NCBI GenBank assembly: GCA_041745765.1
Contig: JBGTIH010000094.1
Location: forward strand, 62,001 to 126,000
DNA: 64,000 bases
From: JAHCHG01 sp041745765
GTDB taxonomy: Bacteria > Acidobacteriota > Blastocatellia > Pyrinomonadales > Pyrinomonadaceae
Direction: 5' to 3'
Shown here: positions 18,174 to 27,188 of the stretch, piece by piece
How positions within the stretch are numbered: the stretch's first letter is position 1
Layout of the letters: each line of letters begins with the position of its first letter
Translations under genes and position numbers: made by a program
The notes under the pieces: model-generated
Seen by the model: only the letters and a program-made list of their open reading frames with translations
What the model was told of the DNA's origin: nothing
Database searches by the model: none

Positions 18174-19109
18174 TTATTTCCAACCCAAAGTTGCGAGACC
18201 TGCGGGAGCGGCAATTTCGTTGAAATTCATTGTTTGAACGGGCATATTCATTCCAACATCTTCGGGGCGCAAAATCCTCAAGGTTTTTCCCAATGCTTCT
18301 TCGGCAATTTCCTTTAATCTCGCGGAAGTGAAACTTTTCCCGATAGCCAGAACTTTCTCCAGAAAAGTTTCGCTTTGTTCATTGCCGAGACGGTCGCGGT
18401 AAAACATCAGCAGACGAAAAATTTCATCATCAATTTCTTCTTCGGTGCAGGTTATGCTGCGAACGACAATTGGTTCGTCGCCGCGCAATAGAAGCGCGAC
18501 AAAACCATCATCTTGCGAACTGATCAGCAACGAATCCTGCTGTGTTTTTTTATCAACCAACCATTTTGCCTCGCTCAAAGCGCGCGGCAAGATCAAACCG
18601 GCGTGCCAGCCTAATCTTTCAAAAATTGTTTCGTATTCATCAATTACGCTGATTTTGACGGCAGTTGCAAAATAGCGCAATTTGCCTTTTTCATCGGAAG
18701 CGATTTTGCGGCGCGAAATCCGCATTTCTCCGGCGGGCGTACCGAATGTATTTTCCGCTTTCCAATCAAGAACTTCGGTTAATTCCGCTTGCGAAGCAGG
18801 CTCATTATCAAGCGTCAAAATCGCCGTCCGCGCCGTATTACTCGGCAAAGAAACCGACCAGCTTTTTTGTTTTGAAAGTCCGGCATTTGCCAAAACTTCT
18901 TCAAACATCACAATCATTTCTTCTGCATTTGAAATATTTTGTTCAGTAAAACTCGGAACTATAAGATGTTCGGGCAGTTCTACCGTTGCCGCTTGTTTAA
19001 TGCCGAACTGACCTCTGCCTTCTTTCTGCAAAGCGAGCGCGGTAATTGATTCTTTTTCCAAACCGAGCGCGGCTTTAGGAAAATTAGGTTGGGTTAAGCT
19101 TTCTAACAT
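18174..19109 (-). CDS. PilM-like actin-fold protein of the secretion/pilus locus
   Basis: 311 residues. The ATPase/actin-like fold is suggested by AALGLEKESITALAL at the start, the SVSLPSNTARTAILTL block, and an internal segment reading LLISSQDDGFVALLLRGDEP that matches PilM-type sequences in layout. PilM is a cytoplasmic adaptor that links the pilus or secretion platform to its inner-membrane partners PilN and PilO. Those partners are not seen nearby. It is the last gene of the minus-strand secretion locus, separated from the pseudopilin gene by a tandem-repeat spacer. Confidence 0.7.
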   Translation of the reverse strand: MLESLTQPNFPKAALGLEKESITALALQKEGRGQFGIKQAATVELPEHLIVPSFTEQNISNAEEMIVMFEEVLANAGLSKQKSWSVSLPSNTARTAILTLDNEPASQAELTEVLDWKAENTFGTPAGEMRISRRKIASDEKGKLRYFATAVKISVIDEYETIFERLGWHAGLILPRALSEAKWLVDKKTQQDSLLISSQDDGFVALLLRGDEPIVVRSITCTEEEIDDEIFRLLMFYRDRLGNEQSETFLEKVLAIGKSFTSARLKEIAEEALGKTLRILRPEDVGMNMPVQTMNFNEIAAPAGLATLGWK

Positions 19110-19222
19110 AAGAGTTTGCTGAGTTTGCTGAGTTTGGCGAGTTTGGCGAGTTTTACTGAGTTTGCTGAATCTTTTAACTAAACAAACCCGGCAAACTCTT
19201 TTAACTCGGCAAACTCGATAAA
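19110..19222. repeat. Spacer built of 7-9-bp GAGTTTG-type repeats, direct and inverted
   Basis: The 121-bp spacer between two secretion genes begins with tandem copies of gagtttgct/gagtttggc and ends with inverted copies (gcaaactc, ggcaaactc). The two halves can pair into a long hairpin. Confidence 0.75.
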
Positions 19223-19230
19223 CTCAATCA

Positions 19231-19725
19231 TTAATAATCGGAATAATTTTTGCCGTTGCTGTCGGTTCCTTGTGCCATACTTCTGACGTTAATCAAACCT
19301 TGCTCACCGTCGCCGGAATATCTATCTTCACCAAAAACTTCATCCCATTCTCTTTTTTCATTATTAAGCGGATCAACCGGTATTTCGCGCAGATAGCCGC
19401 CGTCAATCAAATCATTTAACGATTGCGGCAACTTGCCTTTATCAGTCGCATATTGATCAATCGAACGGCGCAGCTGCCAGAGATTCTGCTCTAAAACGGT
19501 TTCGCGGGCGTGCTGAACGCTTCGCTGATAGGTCGGAATGGCAACGGTCAGCAAAATAATCAGAATGAACATCGCAATCATCAGTTCGAGCAAAGAAAAA
19601 CCCTTCTCGATTTTGGATTTTGGATTGTGGATTGCGGATTCGTTTCCGGTTTTCAGTCTTTGGTTTTTGAAAAAACTTTGAACTTTGAACTTTGAACTTT
19701 GAACTTTTAAAAATCTACCAATCAC
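19231..19725 (-). CDS. GspG-like major pseudopilin with an abnormally long leader
   Basis: 164 residues from a GTG start that overlaps the upstream pseudopilin gene by 11 bp. The prepilin signature KGFSLLELMIAMFILIILL appears only after about 41 residues; a normal leader has 6-15. The extra leader is encoded mainly by heptamer repeats (KVQSSKFKVQS, NPKSKIE). After the helix come RSIDQYATDKGKLPQSL and YLREIPVDPLN, typical of GspG. Role: periplasmic pseudopilus subunit processed by the prepilin peptidase (candidate at 29726-30613). No closer ATG, GTG or TTG fits, so the long leader seems real; it should still be cut after the Gly before FSLLE. Confidence 0.85.
   Translation of the reverse strand: MIGRFLKVQSSKFKVQSFFKNQRLKTGNESAIHNPKSKIEKGFSLLELMIAMFILIILLTVAIPTYQRSVQHARETVLEQNLWQLRRSIDQYATDKGKLPQSLNDLIDGGYLREIPVDPLNNEKREWDEVFGEDRYSGDGEQGLINVRSMAQGTDSNGKNYSDY
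19615..19708. repeat. Two heptamer arrays inside the pseudopilin leader (GGATTNN x4 and AACTTTG x4)
   Basis: 19615-19642 holds four copies of ggattnn (ggatttt, ggattgt, ggattgc, ggattcg) and 19674-19708 four copies of aactttg plus aactttt. Both encode the leader of the GspG-like protein. The first unit is the reverse complement of the one in the nucleotidyltransferase gene (43480-43507); the second is identical to the array in the acylase gene (53212-53246). Confidence 0.85.
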
Positions 19726-20380
19726 TGTATTTCTCCCCGTTTAAGGCTTCTTCATTCGAGCTTGAACGAACATCGAAAACATTTATCTCGTCCCAATTTC
19801 CGCTGTCAGCTGTTTGATATGATGAACTAAATCTCCAATCAGTTTTGCCGGTTATTGGATCAACCGGTATTTCGCGCAGATAAATTTTGTTAATTTCTTT
19901 AGTTTCAGCCAATTCCGTGGCGTTTCTTTCGGAAAAAACTCCGCCGGAAGTCGCGCCCGGCGGCAGACCGCGAGCTTTTACCTTTACGCCGCTCACCAAG
20001 ATTTCCAAAGACGGCGGATAACGGTCGAGGTTTTCCGTATCGAAAATAGCGCAATCATCAACTACAACACGACTTCGCGGATCAGCAGGAATTGCGCCGC
20101 CGAGCTGACCTGCGGGATTCCCCGTAACGACCGCGCCTTGCGGACACGCACCGACCGTATCGCGATGAAATTCATCAATTGCTTCGCGCATCATTCGCAA
20201 ACTTTCACGCAAACGCATTTCCTTTTGTCTTTTATTGGCATTTTGCATCAAAGGAATCGTTCCCATCACCAGAATCGAAAGTACGGTTAACGTAATAATC
20301 AGTTCGAGCAAGGTAAAGCCCTTGGCGAATTTTGATCTTCGATTTGCGATGTGCGATTTATATTTGTTGATCCAACGCAT
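19715..20380 (-). CDS. Pseudopilin-like protein (prepilin N-terminal motif)
   Basis: 221 residues. The prepilin cleavage and helix motif KGFTLLELIITLTVLSIL begins at residue 20 after a leader partly encoded by a cgatttg-type repeat. The C-terminal part contains YLREIPVDPITGKTDW, shared with the next gene's YLREIPVDP, so the two are paralogues. Probably a minor or alternative GspG-type pseudopilin of the same machine. It overlaps the downstream pseudopilin gene by 11 bp and lies 27 bp below the secretin gene. Confidence 0.85.
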   Translation of the reverse strand: MRWINKYKSHIANRRSKFAKGFTLLELIITLTVLSILVMGTIPLMQNANKRQKEMRLRESLRMMREAIDEFHRDTVGACPQGAVVTGNPAGQLGGAIPADPRSRVVVDDCAIFDTENLDRYPPSLEILVSGVKVKARGLPPGATSGGVFSERNATELAETKEINKIYLREIPVDPITGKTDWRFSSSYQTADSGNWDEINVFDVRSSSNEEALNGEKYSDW

Positions 20381-20407
20381 ACTATTAACGAAAGAAATTA
20401 CGAATAA

Positions 20408-23020
20408 TTAAAACTTTACGGCAAAATTCTCACCGTTTGCCGATGTTAAATTCAAAGCATCTCTGTCAAAGACAAGTTCGTGTTTGCCGTCGGCTAACGC
20501 TTCGATTTCAATATATGCCAAAACACCCGATCTTTTGTCGCCGACGGCATTTGAAACCGTTAAGGTTACAAACATTTTACCGTTTTGATTTATAAACGGC
20601 GTTACCTGTTTGCGGGTGTTTTCTTCACCAAAAACATCACCTAACTCGACTGTTTTGACGGCTAATTTAGATTCATTGAAAGACAAACCGATAACCGCCG
20701 AATTAAATGCTTTAGTGCTTCTGATAATTACGGCAAGTTTTGTTTTTTCCCCCGCTTTCATCTCACGAACTCCGGGCAAAAGCTGAAGTTCGGCAACCGG
20801 AGTTTCCGGCAAAGCGAAGGGTTGTGTTTTAATTTCGTCAACAAAATTCGATTTTAACGAAGTCTGTTCTAAAGTGATATCGTTCAGCGGATTATTCCGG
20901 GTTGGCAAGTTTTCAGCCGTCGGTTTAATTTCGAGAGTCTTGACTTCCGAATCAGTCGGCTGAGAATTATTTTCAACTGTATTTTTGGGCTGAATTACAG
21001 CCGGACTGCTGTCAATTTTTTCAATTCGGGGTTCGACGGATTTATTTTCGCTGACATTAACTAAAGAATTTTCTGTAATTGCTTTGGTTTTGTTTTCAAC
21101 TTGAGCATTTGTCGGGACATCGCCTGATTTTACATAAACCGGATTTTCAAGCGGTCTGTCGGGAAGCTGAACCTGTGCATTATTGCCGAGCCGCCGCGCC
21201 GTGGCAAGTTGTTCCTCGACTTCTTCCTGAATAACCATCGCTTCCAAAGAACTGGTTGTCGGAACTGCCAGACTTCCCGTTTCGCGTTCTTCTTCATCTT
21301 CCGGTAAAATTGCCGGCGCACGAATGACGCGCGGCGTAACGGCGATCACAATATCAACCTGCCGGTTGTCTTTGGTCGGTGTCGAAAAAAGTCTGCCGAT
21401 AATCGGAATCAAACCTAAAAGCGGCAATCCGGCGCGACCTTCATTTTGAACATCTTGGGCGACACTTGCCAGTAAAAGCGTTTTATTATTTTGAATCCGT
21501 GCCGTTCCTTTGATGGTTCGTTCGGTAAATGTCGGATTCAGATTTTCATCGGAAACGCCTGAAACATCCTTCGACTCGATTTCCATTGTTACCTGAACAT
21601 CTTGATTCGGAAAAACGAGAGGTTTAAATTTTAAGGTCAAACCTGTCTGTTCGTAATTGATAACATCGCCGACAAAATTGTTGTTCGGGTTGTTTCCTCC
21701 GGTGCCTCCGCCTCCGATAGGTGCAAATGACGCGGTTCTGACCGGAACACGCTGACCGATGCGGGCTGATGAATCTTCGTTATTAAAAGCGTGAATTTGG
21801 GTGGAAGCCAGCAATTTGGTATCATTCTTGCTCTGAAATGCACTGATTACCGAAGAAGGCAATAAAATTCCTGAAGCAATCGAAGCCGCTGTTCCCGCTG
21901 CAAAATTTCCGCCTAAACGAACAACTCCGGCACCAATTCCGCCCAAATTATTAAGCTGGTTCGTCGCATTATTTCCCGTCCCGACGGTGTTTCCGATTTG
22001 ATTTCCTAATCTCATTAAATCTGATTTTGAAACTTCATAAATCGCCACATCCATAACGACTTCAGCACGGTCTTTGTCTAGTGAAGAAATTAATTTGCCA
22101 ATTAAGCGAATATTTTCAGAAGTATCGCGGATTGTGATGCTATTAGTTGCGTCGTCGGTTAAAACGATGGTCGGAGTTCTGCCGGGTTGTGCCGGAATCG
22201 CGGTTTTAACTACATTAGCGACATCTTTCGGACTGGCGTTTGCCAGATAAAAAGTTCTCAGAACGAGTTGCTGAAATTTCTGCCGCTGTGCGCCGTCGGC
22301 AACTATAATCGTTCGTGGTCCGATTCTTTGAAAAAACAAATTTTCCTGCAAAAACAAATAATCCAAAGCCTTTGCCGCGGTGACGTTTTTCAATTCTATT
22401 TTAGTTTGGCGGTTTTCAAGTCTGGAAGTTACGTCAAACAAAACATTCAAGTCCAAATCTTTCGCCAGTTCTTTAATCAACCATTGCAAATCAGTCGGAT
22501 TCGGAAAAGGAACATCACGCAATCTTTCAAGCTGTTGCGGAACGACAAAATCTCGCGGAATACTTACGCCGTTATAGCTTGTCGGAACTAATTTTACGGT
22601 ATCGGTTTTGGTTGTTTCCTGAATGTCGCCGTTTTCGACCCGCTGAAGCCTGACCATTCGTTCCATCTCGGATTTTGCCAATTCGTTGACCGGATCGTAG
22701 CCGTAAGCTCTGCGAAATGAGATATATGCGCCGGCATAATCTTTTTGTTCGGCTTGCGCTCTGCCTTGTTTCATAAACATTTGAGAAGCGTTAAAAAGCG
22801 AGCGTTGATAATGAAGCCGGTATTCGGGGTTTCGCGGATTTGCAACAATTGCCAAAGCAAATTTTTCAACTGCCTGATCCCATTCTTCGGCGTATTCGTG
22901 TTTTAAACCTTCCTTAAAATGCTTTTTCCCGTTATTAGAGGCTAAAACCGCCGTCGGCGAAAGCATTGCAAAAAGTATAAAAATGGTAATGGAAAAACGA
23001 ACGTAAGCAGATTTTTTCAT
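20408..23020 (-). CDS. Secretin (GspD/PilQ-like) with N-terminal TPR and C-terminal cohesin-like domain
   Basis: 870 residues from the ATG at 23020, which gives a clean signal sequence ending TAVLAS; an in-frame ATG 36 bp upstream (23056) is possible, and neither has a clear ribosome-binding site. Order: signal peptide; TPR-like region (about 25-110); secretin N domains (about 180-300) including KNVTAAKALDYLF; the outer-membrane secretin domain (about 318-565) with GLPLLGLIPIIGRLF and VDIVIAVTPRVIR; a Ser/Pro-rich linker; and a cohesin-like beta domain (about 740-870). Secretins form the outer-membrane pore of type II secretion or type IV pili. The cohesin-like part could bind partners on the surface or in the periplasm. 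Confidence 0.9.
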   Translation of the reverse strand: MKKSAYVRFSITIFILFAMLSPTAVLASNNGKKHFKEGLKHEYAEEWDQAVEKFALAIVANPRNPEYRLHYQRSLFNASQMFMKQGRAQAEQKDYAGAYISFRRAYGYDPVNELAKSEMERMVRLQRVENGDIQETTKTDTVKLVPTSYNGVSIPRDFVVPQQLERLRDVPFPNPTDLQWLIKELAKDLDLNVLFDVTSRLENRQTKIELKNVTAAKALDYLFLQENLFFQRIGPRTIIVADGAQRQKFQQLVLRTFYLANASPKDVANVVKTAIPAQPGRTPTIVLTDDATNSITIRDTSENIRLIGKLISSLDKDRAEVVMDVAIYEVSKSDLMRLGNQIGNTVGTGNNATNQLNNLGGIGAGVVRLGGNFAAGTAASIASGILLPSSVISAFQSKNDTKLLASTQIHAFNNEDSSARIGQRVPVRTASFAPIGGGGTGGNNPNNNFVGDVINYEQTGLTLKFKPLVFPNQDVQVTMEIESKDVSGVSDENLNPTFTERTIKGTARIQNNKTLLLASVAQDVQNEGRAGLPLLGLIPIIGRLFSTPTKDNRQVDIVIAVTPRVIRAPAILPEDEEERETGSLAVPTTSSLEAMVIQEEVEEQLATARRLGNNAQVQLPDRPLENPVYVKSGDVPTNAQVENKTKAITENSLVNVSENKSVEPRIEKIDSSPAVIQPKNTVENNSQPTDSEVKTLEIKPTAENLPTRNNPLNDITLEQTSLKSNFVDEIKTQPFALPETPVAELQLLPGVREMKAGEKTKLAVIIRSTKAFNSAVIGLSFNESKLAVKTVELGDVFGEENTRKQVTPFINQNGKMFVTLTVSNAVGDKRSGVLAYIEIEALADGKHELVFDRDALNLTSANGENFAVKF

Positions 23021-23288
23021 AATTTTAATTAAAATTTGACCGAATTTTTCCGTCATTCAAAAGGCAAATTTTTGATTTATTTCAAATTGTAAAAATAAAA
23101 CAGCCGTTAAAATATTTGGCAACATTTCTGCACTTGACCGCAAATCTTCAAATTGAGAATTTTTCAGCATATTAAAGTGAAATGTTTGCAACCGAAGTCT
23201 ATACACGCTGCCTTTTTCGTAAAGTTTCAAAATATTGCGAGAGAATTCCAAACGTATTTTCAACTGAAAGCCCAAAAATTGCAAACTA

Positions 23289-24971
23289 TTAACGAACCTC
23301 TTCAACAAAAGTAACGCGATTTATCTCGTGCAAGGTTGTCAATCCGGCAAAAACCTTTTTTACAGCCGAGATTCTCAGACTGGTCAAACCCTCTTTTTCA
23401 GCTTGACGGCGGATTTCCGAACCGGGACGGCGGTTAATAATCATCTCGCGGATTAAGTCCGACATATCGAGAAGTTCGTGAATCGCCGTTCTGCCGCGAT
23501 AGCCCGTGTGATTACAGGCATCGCAACCAACATTCATAAAAAACGTCTTGTCCGCCACTTCTTCCGGGCGCAAACCTGATTGCATAATTTCTTCTGCATC
23601 TGGTTGATACTGGCGTTTGCAGGTTGAGCATAAAAGTCTGACGAGTCTTTGCGCCAAAACGCAGTTGAGCGCGGCAACGAAATTATACAGATCAACCTGC
23701 ATATTTAAGAAACGCCCGATCACGTCAATCACGTTATTTGCGTGAACCGTCGTAAAAACAAGGTGTCCGGTCAGCGCAGAGTTAATCGCAATTTGCGCCG
23801 TTTCTTCGTCGCGGATTTCGCCGACCATTACTTTGTCAGGATCGTGGCGCAAAATCGAACGCAGACCGCGTGCAAATGTCAAACCTTTTTTCTCATTGAC
23901 CGGAATCTGCATAATTCCCTGCAATTGATACTCAACCGGATCTTCAATCGTGATAATTTTATCCTCGCTGTTGCGGATTTCATTTAATGCACCGTAAAGC
24001 GTAGTTGTTTTACCCGAACCGGTCGGACCTGTGACTAAAACCATTCCGTAAGGTTCTTTGATATAAAGGCGGAATCTTCTCAAATCTTCTTCATCAAACC
24101 CGACAATATTCAGGCTCAAATTCTTGAATTCTTCCGAAATCTGTTCTTTATCCAAAATACGGATTACACAATTTTCACCAAAAACGGCGGGCAAAATCGA
24201 AACGCGGAAATCAACCGTTCTGCCTTTGTAACGAACGCGGAATCTGCCGTCTTGCGGAATTCTTCGCTCGGCAATGTCGAGTTCGCTCATTACTTTGATA
24301 CGCGAAATTAAAGTTTGATGATAAGCAATATCAATCGGATCAACCTTTTGATAAAGCGCGCCGTCAATGCGGAATTTAACTGCCACGTCCCGGTCGCCGG
24401 CTTCGATGTGAATATCGGAAGCGCGTGATTCCATCGCATTATAAACGATTGTGTCAACCAATTTTATAATCGGCGACATATCGGAATCAGACGCAAGGCG
24501 GTCTAAATCAAGCACTTCTTCGCCCTGATCGGTTTCTTTGACGAGCGAAATCTTAAAGGTTGAAGCGGCTTCCTGCAAAACTCTCTGCGTCGCATCGCCT
24601 TTTCGCAAAACAACGTCAATTGCTCCGGCGGTGGCAACGTGCGGCACGATTCGGACATTCAAAACATTTTCGAGTTCGTCCAAAACCTCAAGATTTGTCG
24701 GATCCGCCATTCCGACGTGCAAATTTCGACCTTCACGTTTGAGCGGCACAAACTGATTGCGGAGCATTAGTTCCACCGGAATTCCGGCAAGTTCTTCGTA
24801 ATCAATCGGCGATTCTTTATCCGGCGGCAGCAAATCAATATAAGGCAAGCGATAGCGTTTTGCCTTTTCTTTCGCTTCTTTGACTTCCGGCGGTTCATTT
24901 TCCATAAACTCCGATACATCAATGGTCGGAACGGAAGTCATTGTGTTAGGTCTATTTATTTGATTTTCCAT
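23289..24971 (-). CDS. GspE/PilB-type assembly ATPase
   Basis: 560 residues. A hexameric ATPase that powers pseudopilus or pilus assembly from the cytoplasm. Seen: an N-terminal GspE/MshEN domain (about 35-150) with LELVDELENVLNV-like helices, the core ATPase with Walker A GPTGSGKTTTLYG (near residue 313), IEDPVEYQL (Asp box), HDPDKVMVGEIRDEETA (Walker B) and FTTVHANN (His box), and a zinc-binding CxxC...CxxC segment (CSTC near 446, CDAC near 482). The zinc motif and order are typical of PilB/GspE. About 270 bp without a supported gene separate it from the secretin. Confidence 0.95.
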   Translation of the reverse strand: MENQINRPNTMTSVPTIDVSEFMENEPPEVKEAKEKAKRYRLPYIDLLPPDKESPIDYEELAGIPVELMLRNQFVPLKREGRNLHVGMADPTNLEVLDELENVLNVRIVPHVATAGAIDVVLRKGDATQRVLQEAASTFKISLVKETDQGEEVLDLDRLASDSDMSPIIKLVDTIVYNAMESRASDIHIEAGDRDVAVKFRIDGALYQKVDPIDIAYHQTLISRIKVMSELDIAERRIPQDGRFRVRYKGRTVDFRVSILPAVFGENCVIRILDKEQISEEFKNLSLNIVGFDEEDLRRFRLYIKEPYGMVLVTGPTGSGKTTTLYGALNEIRNSEDKIITIEDPVEYQLQGIMQIPVNEKKGLTFARGLRSILRHDPDKVMVGEIRDEETAQIAINSALTGHLVFTTVHANNVIDVIGRFLNMQVDLYNFVAALNCVLAQRLVRLLCSTCKRQYQPDAEEIMQSGLRPEEVADKTFFMNVGCDACNHTGYRGRTAIHELLDMSDLIREMIINRRPGSEIRRQAEKEGLTSLRISAVKKVFAGLTTLHEINRVTFVEEVR

Positions 24972-25113
24972 AATTTCAAATTATTAAGATGCAGAATAAT
25001 ATTCACCGAAGTTAGATTAATAGTTAAAAAACTCTTGAAAAAGGGTGATTGATTTAAAAGGCTTTATTAGAACAAAATTCCTGATAACCCTTTTTTAACT
25101 TTTTCGTTAAGAT

Positions 25114-25647
25114 TTATGGTTTTGCATAAATTCCAAAATATTTTTCATCTAGTCCTTTTGTAGGGCATATTGGACCATCCTCAATTAGTTTGTGTGATGT
25201 TTTTATCTTATCCGCAAAGATACTAACCGCTACAAACTCAGTTCCACAGCCTTCCGGCATTAGAGAGTCTGTTTTATCAGGATCCGGCTTTCCGCCTACA
25301 ATAATTACTGCATCGTACCTTTCGTTTTTTTTATTTTTATAAGAATGAGAGCGAATTTTATCCGTTTTACCTAAACGAACAAACTCACAAGGGGCATCCA
25401 TATCAAAAATAATCTTTTCCTCTTGAGAATTTTCTTGAGATTCATTTTTAAAAATAAGAACACATTTTCCTTCTGCGCTCTTTTCTAACTTTAAGTGATA
25501 ATTATAAATTGAACCACTGCCATAAACTTCTTGTTTTACTTCTTGTGTTACTTTCATAATGTTCGTATTTGTAACAGCTTGGCTCTCGCTGAAACACGAA
25601 ATTACAAAAAAACTTAAAATAAAAATAATCACCATTTTATTTCCCAT
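25114..25647 (-). CDS. Putative lipoprotein of unknown function in the secretion locus
   Basis: 177 residues. A hydrophobic leader followed by VISC (residues 16-19) looks like a lipobox, so the mature protein would start at Cys19 and sit on a membrane. The rest has no motif I know; it has a few Cys residues (MDAPCEFV, MPEGCGTEF, GPICPT). Its ATG overlaps the stop codon of the GspF gene (TAATG), so it is translationally coupled. Its composition is more AT-rich than that of its neighbours. It could be a pilotin-type accessory lipoprotein for the secretin, but only position supports this. Confidence 0.75.
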   Translation of the reverse strand: MGNKMVIIFILSFFVISCFSESQAVTNTNIMKVTQEVKQEVYGSGSIYNYHLKLEKSAEGKCVLIFKNESQENSQEEKIIFDMDAPCEFVRLGKTDKIRSHSYKNKKNERYDAVIIVGGKPDPDKTDSLMPEGCGTEFVAVSIFADKIKTSHKLIEDGPICPTKGLDEKYFGIYAKP

Positions 25648-26879
25648 TATTTCTTTCCGGCAAACGGTCCCGAAGAAATCGTTTGAATAATCGGCAGATA
25701 AATTGCCAGCAAAATCGTAATGACGATTCCCGCCATAAAAACCAGAATCACGGGTTCGAGCAAACTTGTCAGTTGTTCGAGCCGGACTTCGGCTTCGGCA
25801 TCGTAAAAATTCGCAACTTCATCGAGCATCTCGCGCAGACTTCCCGAATTTTCACCGATTGCGATCATATCGAGTCCGAGTTCGGGAAGCCAATTTGCTT
25901 TTTCCAGCGCGTGGGAAAAACTGCGACCTTCGCGAATCATCGGCAAAACCGCTTGACTGCGACGGCGCAATTCCATATTTGAAATTGATTGCGAAGAAAT
26001 ATCCCACGCATCCGGCACGGTAATTCCGCCCGAAAGAAGCGTTGAAAGCGAACGCGACAATTGCGCCGTCGTCATTTGTTTAATCAAAATTCCGACAATC
26101 GGCAGACGCAGCAAAAATTTATGCAAAAGAAGTTTTCCGTTGGGCGATCTGAGCCAGATTATATTGGCGAAAATAAGAATCAAAATCAACGGCAAAAGCC
26201 ACCAGATATTGCTTGCCAGAGCTGACGAAATCGTTATAACTATTATAGTTACGGTCGGAAGTCCCTGACTCGTGCTTAAATTGCCGAAAAGATCGGACAT
26301 TCGCGGAACGATATAAAGCGTCAGAAAAGCGACCATAAAACTTGCCGCCGCCATTAAAAATGCCGGATACGCCAACGCACCGCGCAGTTTTCGCGCAATC
26401 CCGACATTTCGTTTCAAATAATCAACATAACGCGCCAAAACATCATCGAGCGATCCGCTCTGTTCACCGGCAAGCAGCGAAGCGGTATAAATTCGCGGAA
26501 AAGTTCCTTGCGCTTCAAAGGCTTCCGAAAGCGAAATACCGCTTTTAATCTTTTCTTCAACATCCGCCAAAACAGCGCGAAGCGTCGAAGAAGCCGAACG
26601 TGTTTTTAAAAGTCCGATTGATTGCAAAACAGGAATTCCGGCGCGGAGCAGTGCCGATAATTGCTGATTAAACAGTAAAAAGTCATTTTGCTTAACCTTG
26701 TTTTTTCCGCCGCCCATATTCAAAACGGCGGACAAACCTTTTTCCGTAGAGGAAACCGCAAACACACGAAAGCCTTCTTTCTCAAGCCTTTCTTTCGCTT
26801 CCTTTGCCGCGCTCGCTTCGACAATGCGCGTCATAACTTCACCCGAAGGCGTTCCTAAACGACAAATAAATTCAGCCAT
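25647..26879 (-). CDS. GspF/PilC inner-membrane platform protein
   Basis: 410 residues, the normal size. It spans the inner membrane and links the assembly ATPase to the growing pseudopilus. Seen: two T2SSF domains (about 70-195 and 270-395), the motif LLRAGIPVLQSI, a repeat of it as LLSGGITVPDAW in the second half, AIGENSGSL, and three strong membrane helices (about 170-190, 220-240, 375-395). First gene of the minus-strand secretion run. Confidence 0.95.
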   Translation of the reverse strand: MAEFICRLGTPSGEVMTRIVEASAAKEAKERLEKEGFRVFAVSSTEKGLSAVLNMGGGKNKVKQNDFLLFNQQLSALLRAGIPVLQSIGLLKTRSASSTLRAVLADVEEKIKSGISLSEAFEAQGTFPRIYTASLLAGEQSGSLDDVLARYVDYLKRNVGIARKLRGALAYPAFLMAAASFMVAFLTLYIVPRMSDLFGNLSTSQGLPTVTIIVITISSALASNIWWLLPLILILIFANIIWLRSPNGKLLLHKFLLRLPIVGILIKQMTTAQLSRSLSTLLSGGITVPDAWDISSQSISNMELRRRSQAVLPMIREGRSFSHALEKANWLPELGLDMIAIGENSGSLREMLDEVANFYDAEAEVRLEQLTSLLEPVILVFMAGIVITILLAIYLPIIQTISSGPFAGKK

Positions 26880-26886
26880 AATACAT

Positions 26887-26933
26887 TTCAGATTTCAGAT
26901 TTCAGATTTGGAATTTAGAATCTGAAATCTGCC
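26887..26933. repeat. Heptamer array TTCAGAT x3 with inverted copies
   Basis: Three copies of ttcagat, then after ggaatttag two inverted copies (aatctgaaatctg), forming a 13-bp hairpin just upstream of the GspF start codon. The heptamer is the one also found inside leuS. The remainder of this 309-bp gap (26934-27188) is AT-rich and should hold divergent promoters; I cannot call a clear -35/-10 pair. Confidence 0.75.
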
Positions 26934-27188
26934 GGAGCAGTTAAAGTAAATTAACAAATAATACGCAAATTCTACAATTTCTGATTAACAATAAAAAATC
27001 GCAAATGAAAATTGTGTTTTACAATACATTTGATTTCACGCAAATTCTATCAAATTGTTGCACTAAACAAATGTAAATAAAAGATTTTTCTGCGAACAAC
27101 TCGATTTAAATAATAAACATCGAAAAAAATATCTTGCAGAAATAAAAGTCGTTACATAGAATATAATTATAAAGATGAAGGAGAAATT

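Noticed and set aside
19110..19222. Possible CRISPR array because of repeated GAGTTTG units
   Set aside because: Units are 7-9 bp and contiguous with no spacers of constant length; no cas genes. No CRISPR array was seen anywhere in the window.
23057..23308. Small minus-strand frame of 83 codons between secretin and GspE-like genes
   Set aside because: Overlaps the ATPase gene end, has no ribosome-binding site and no protein-like composition.
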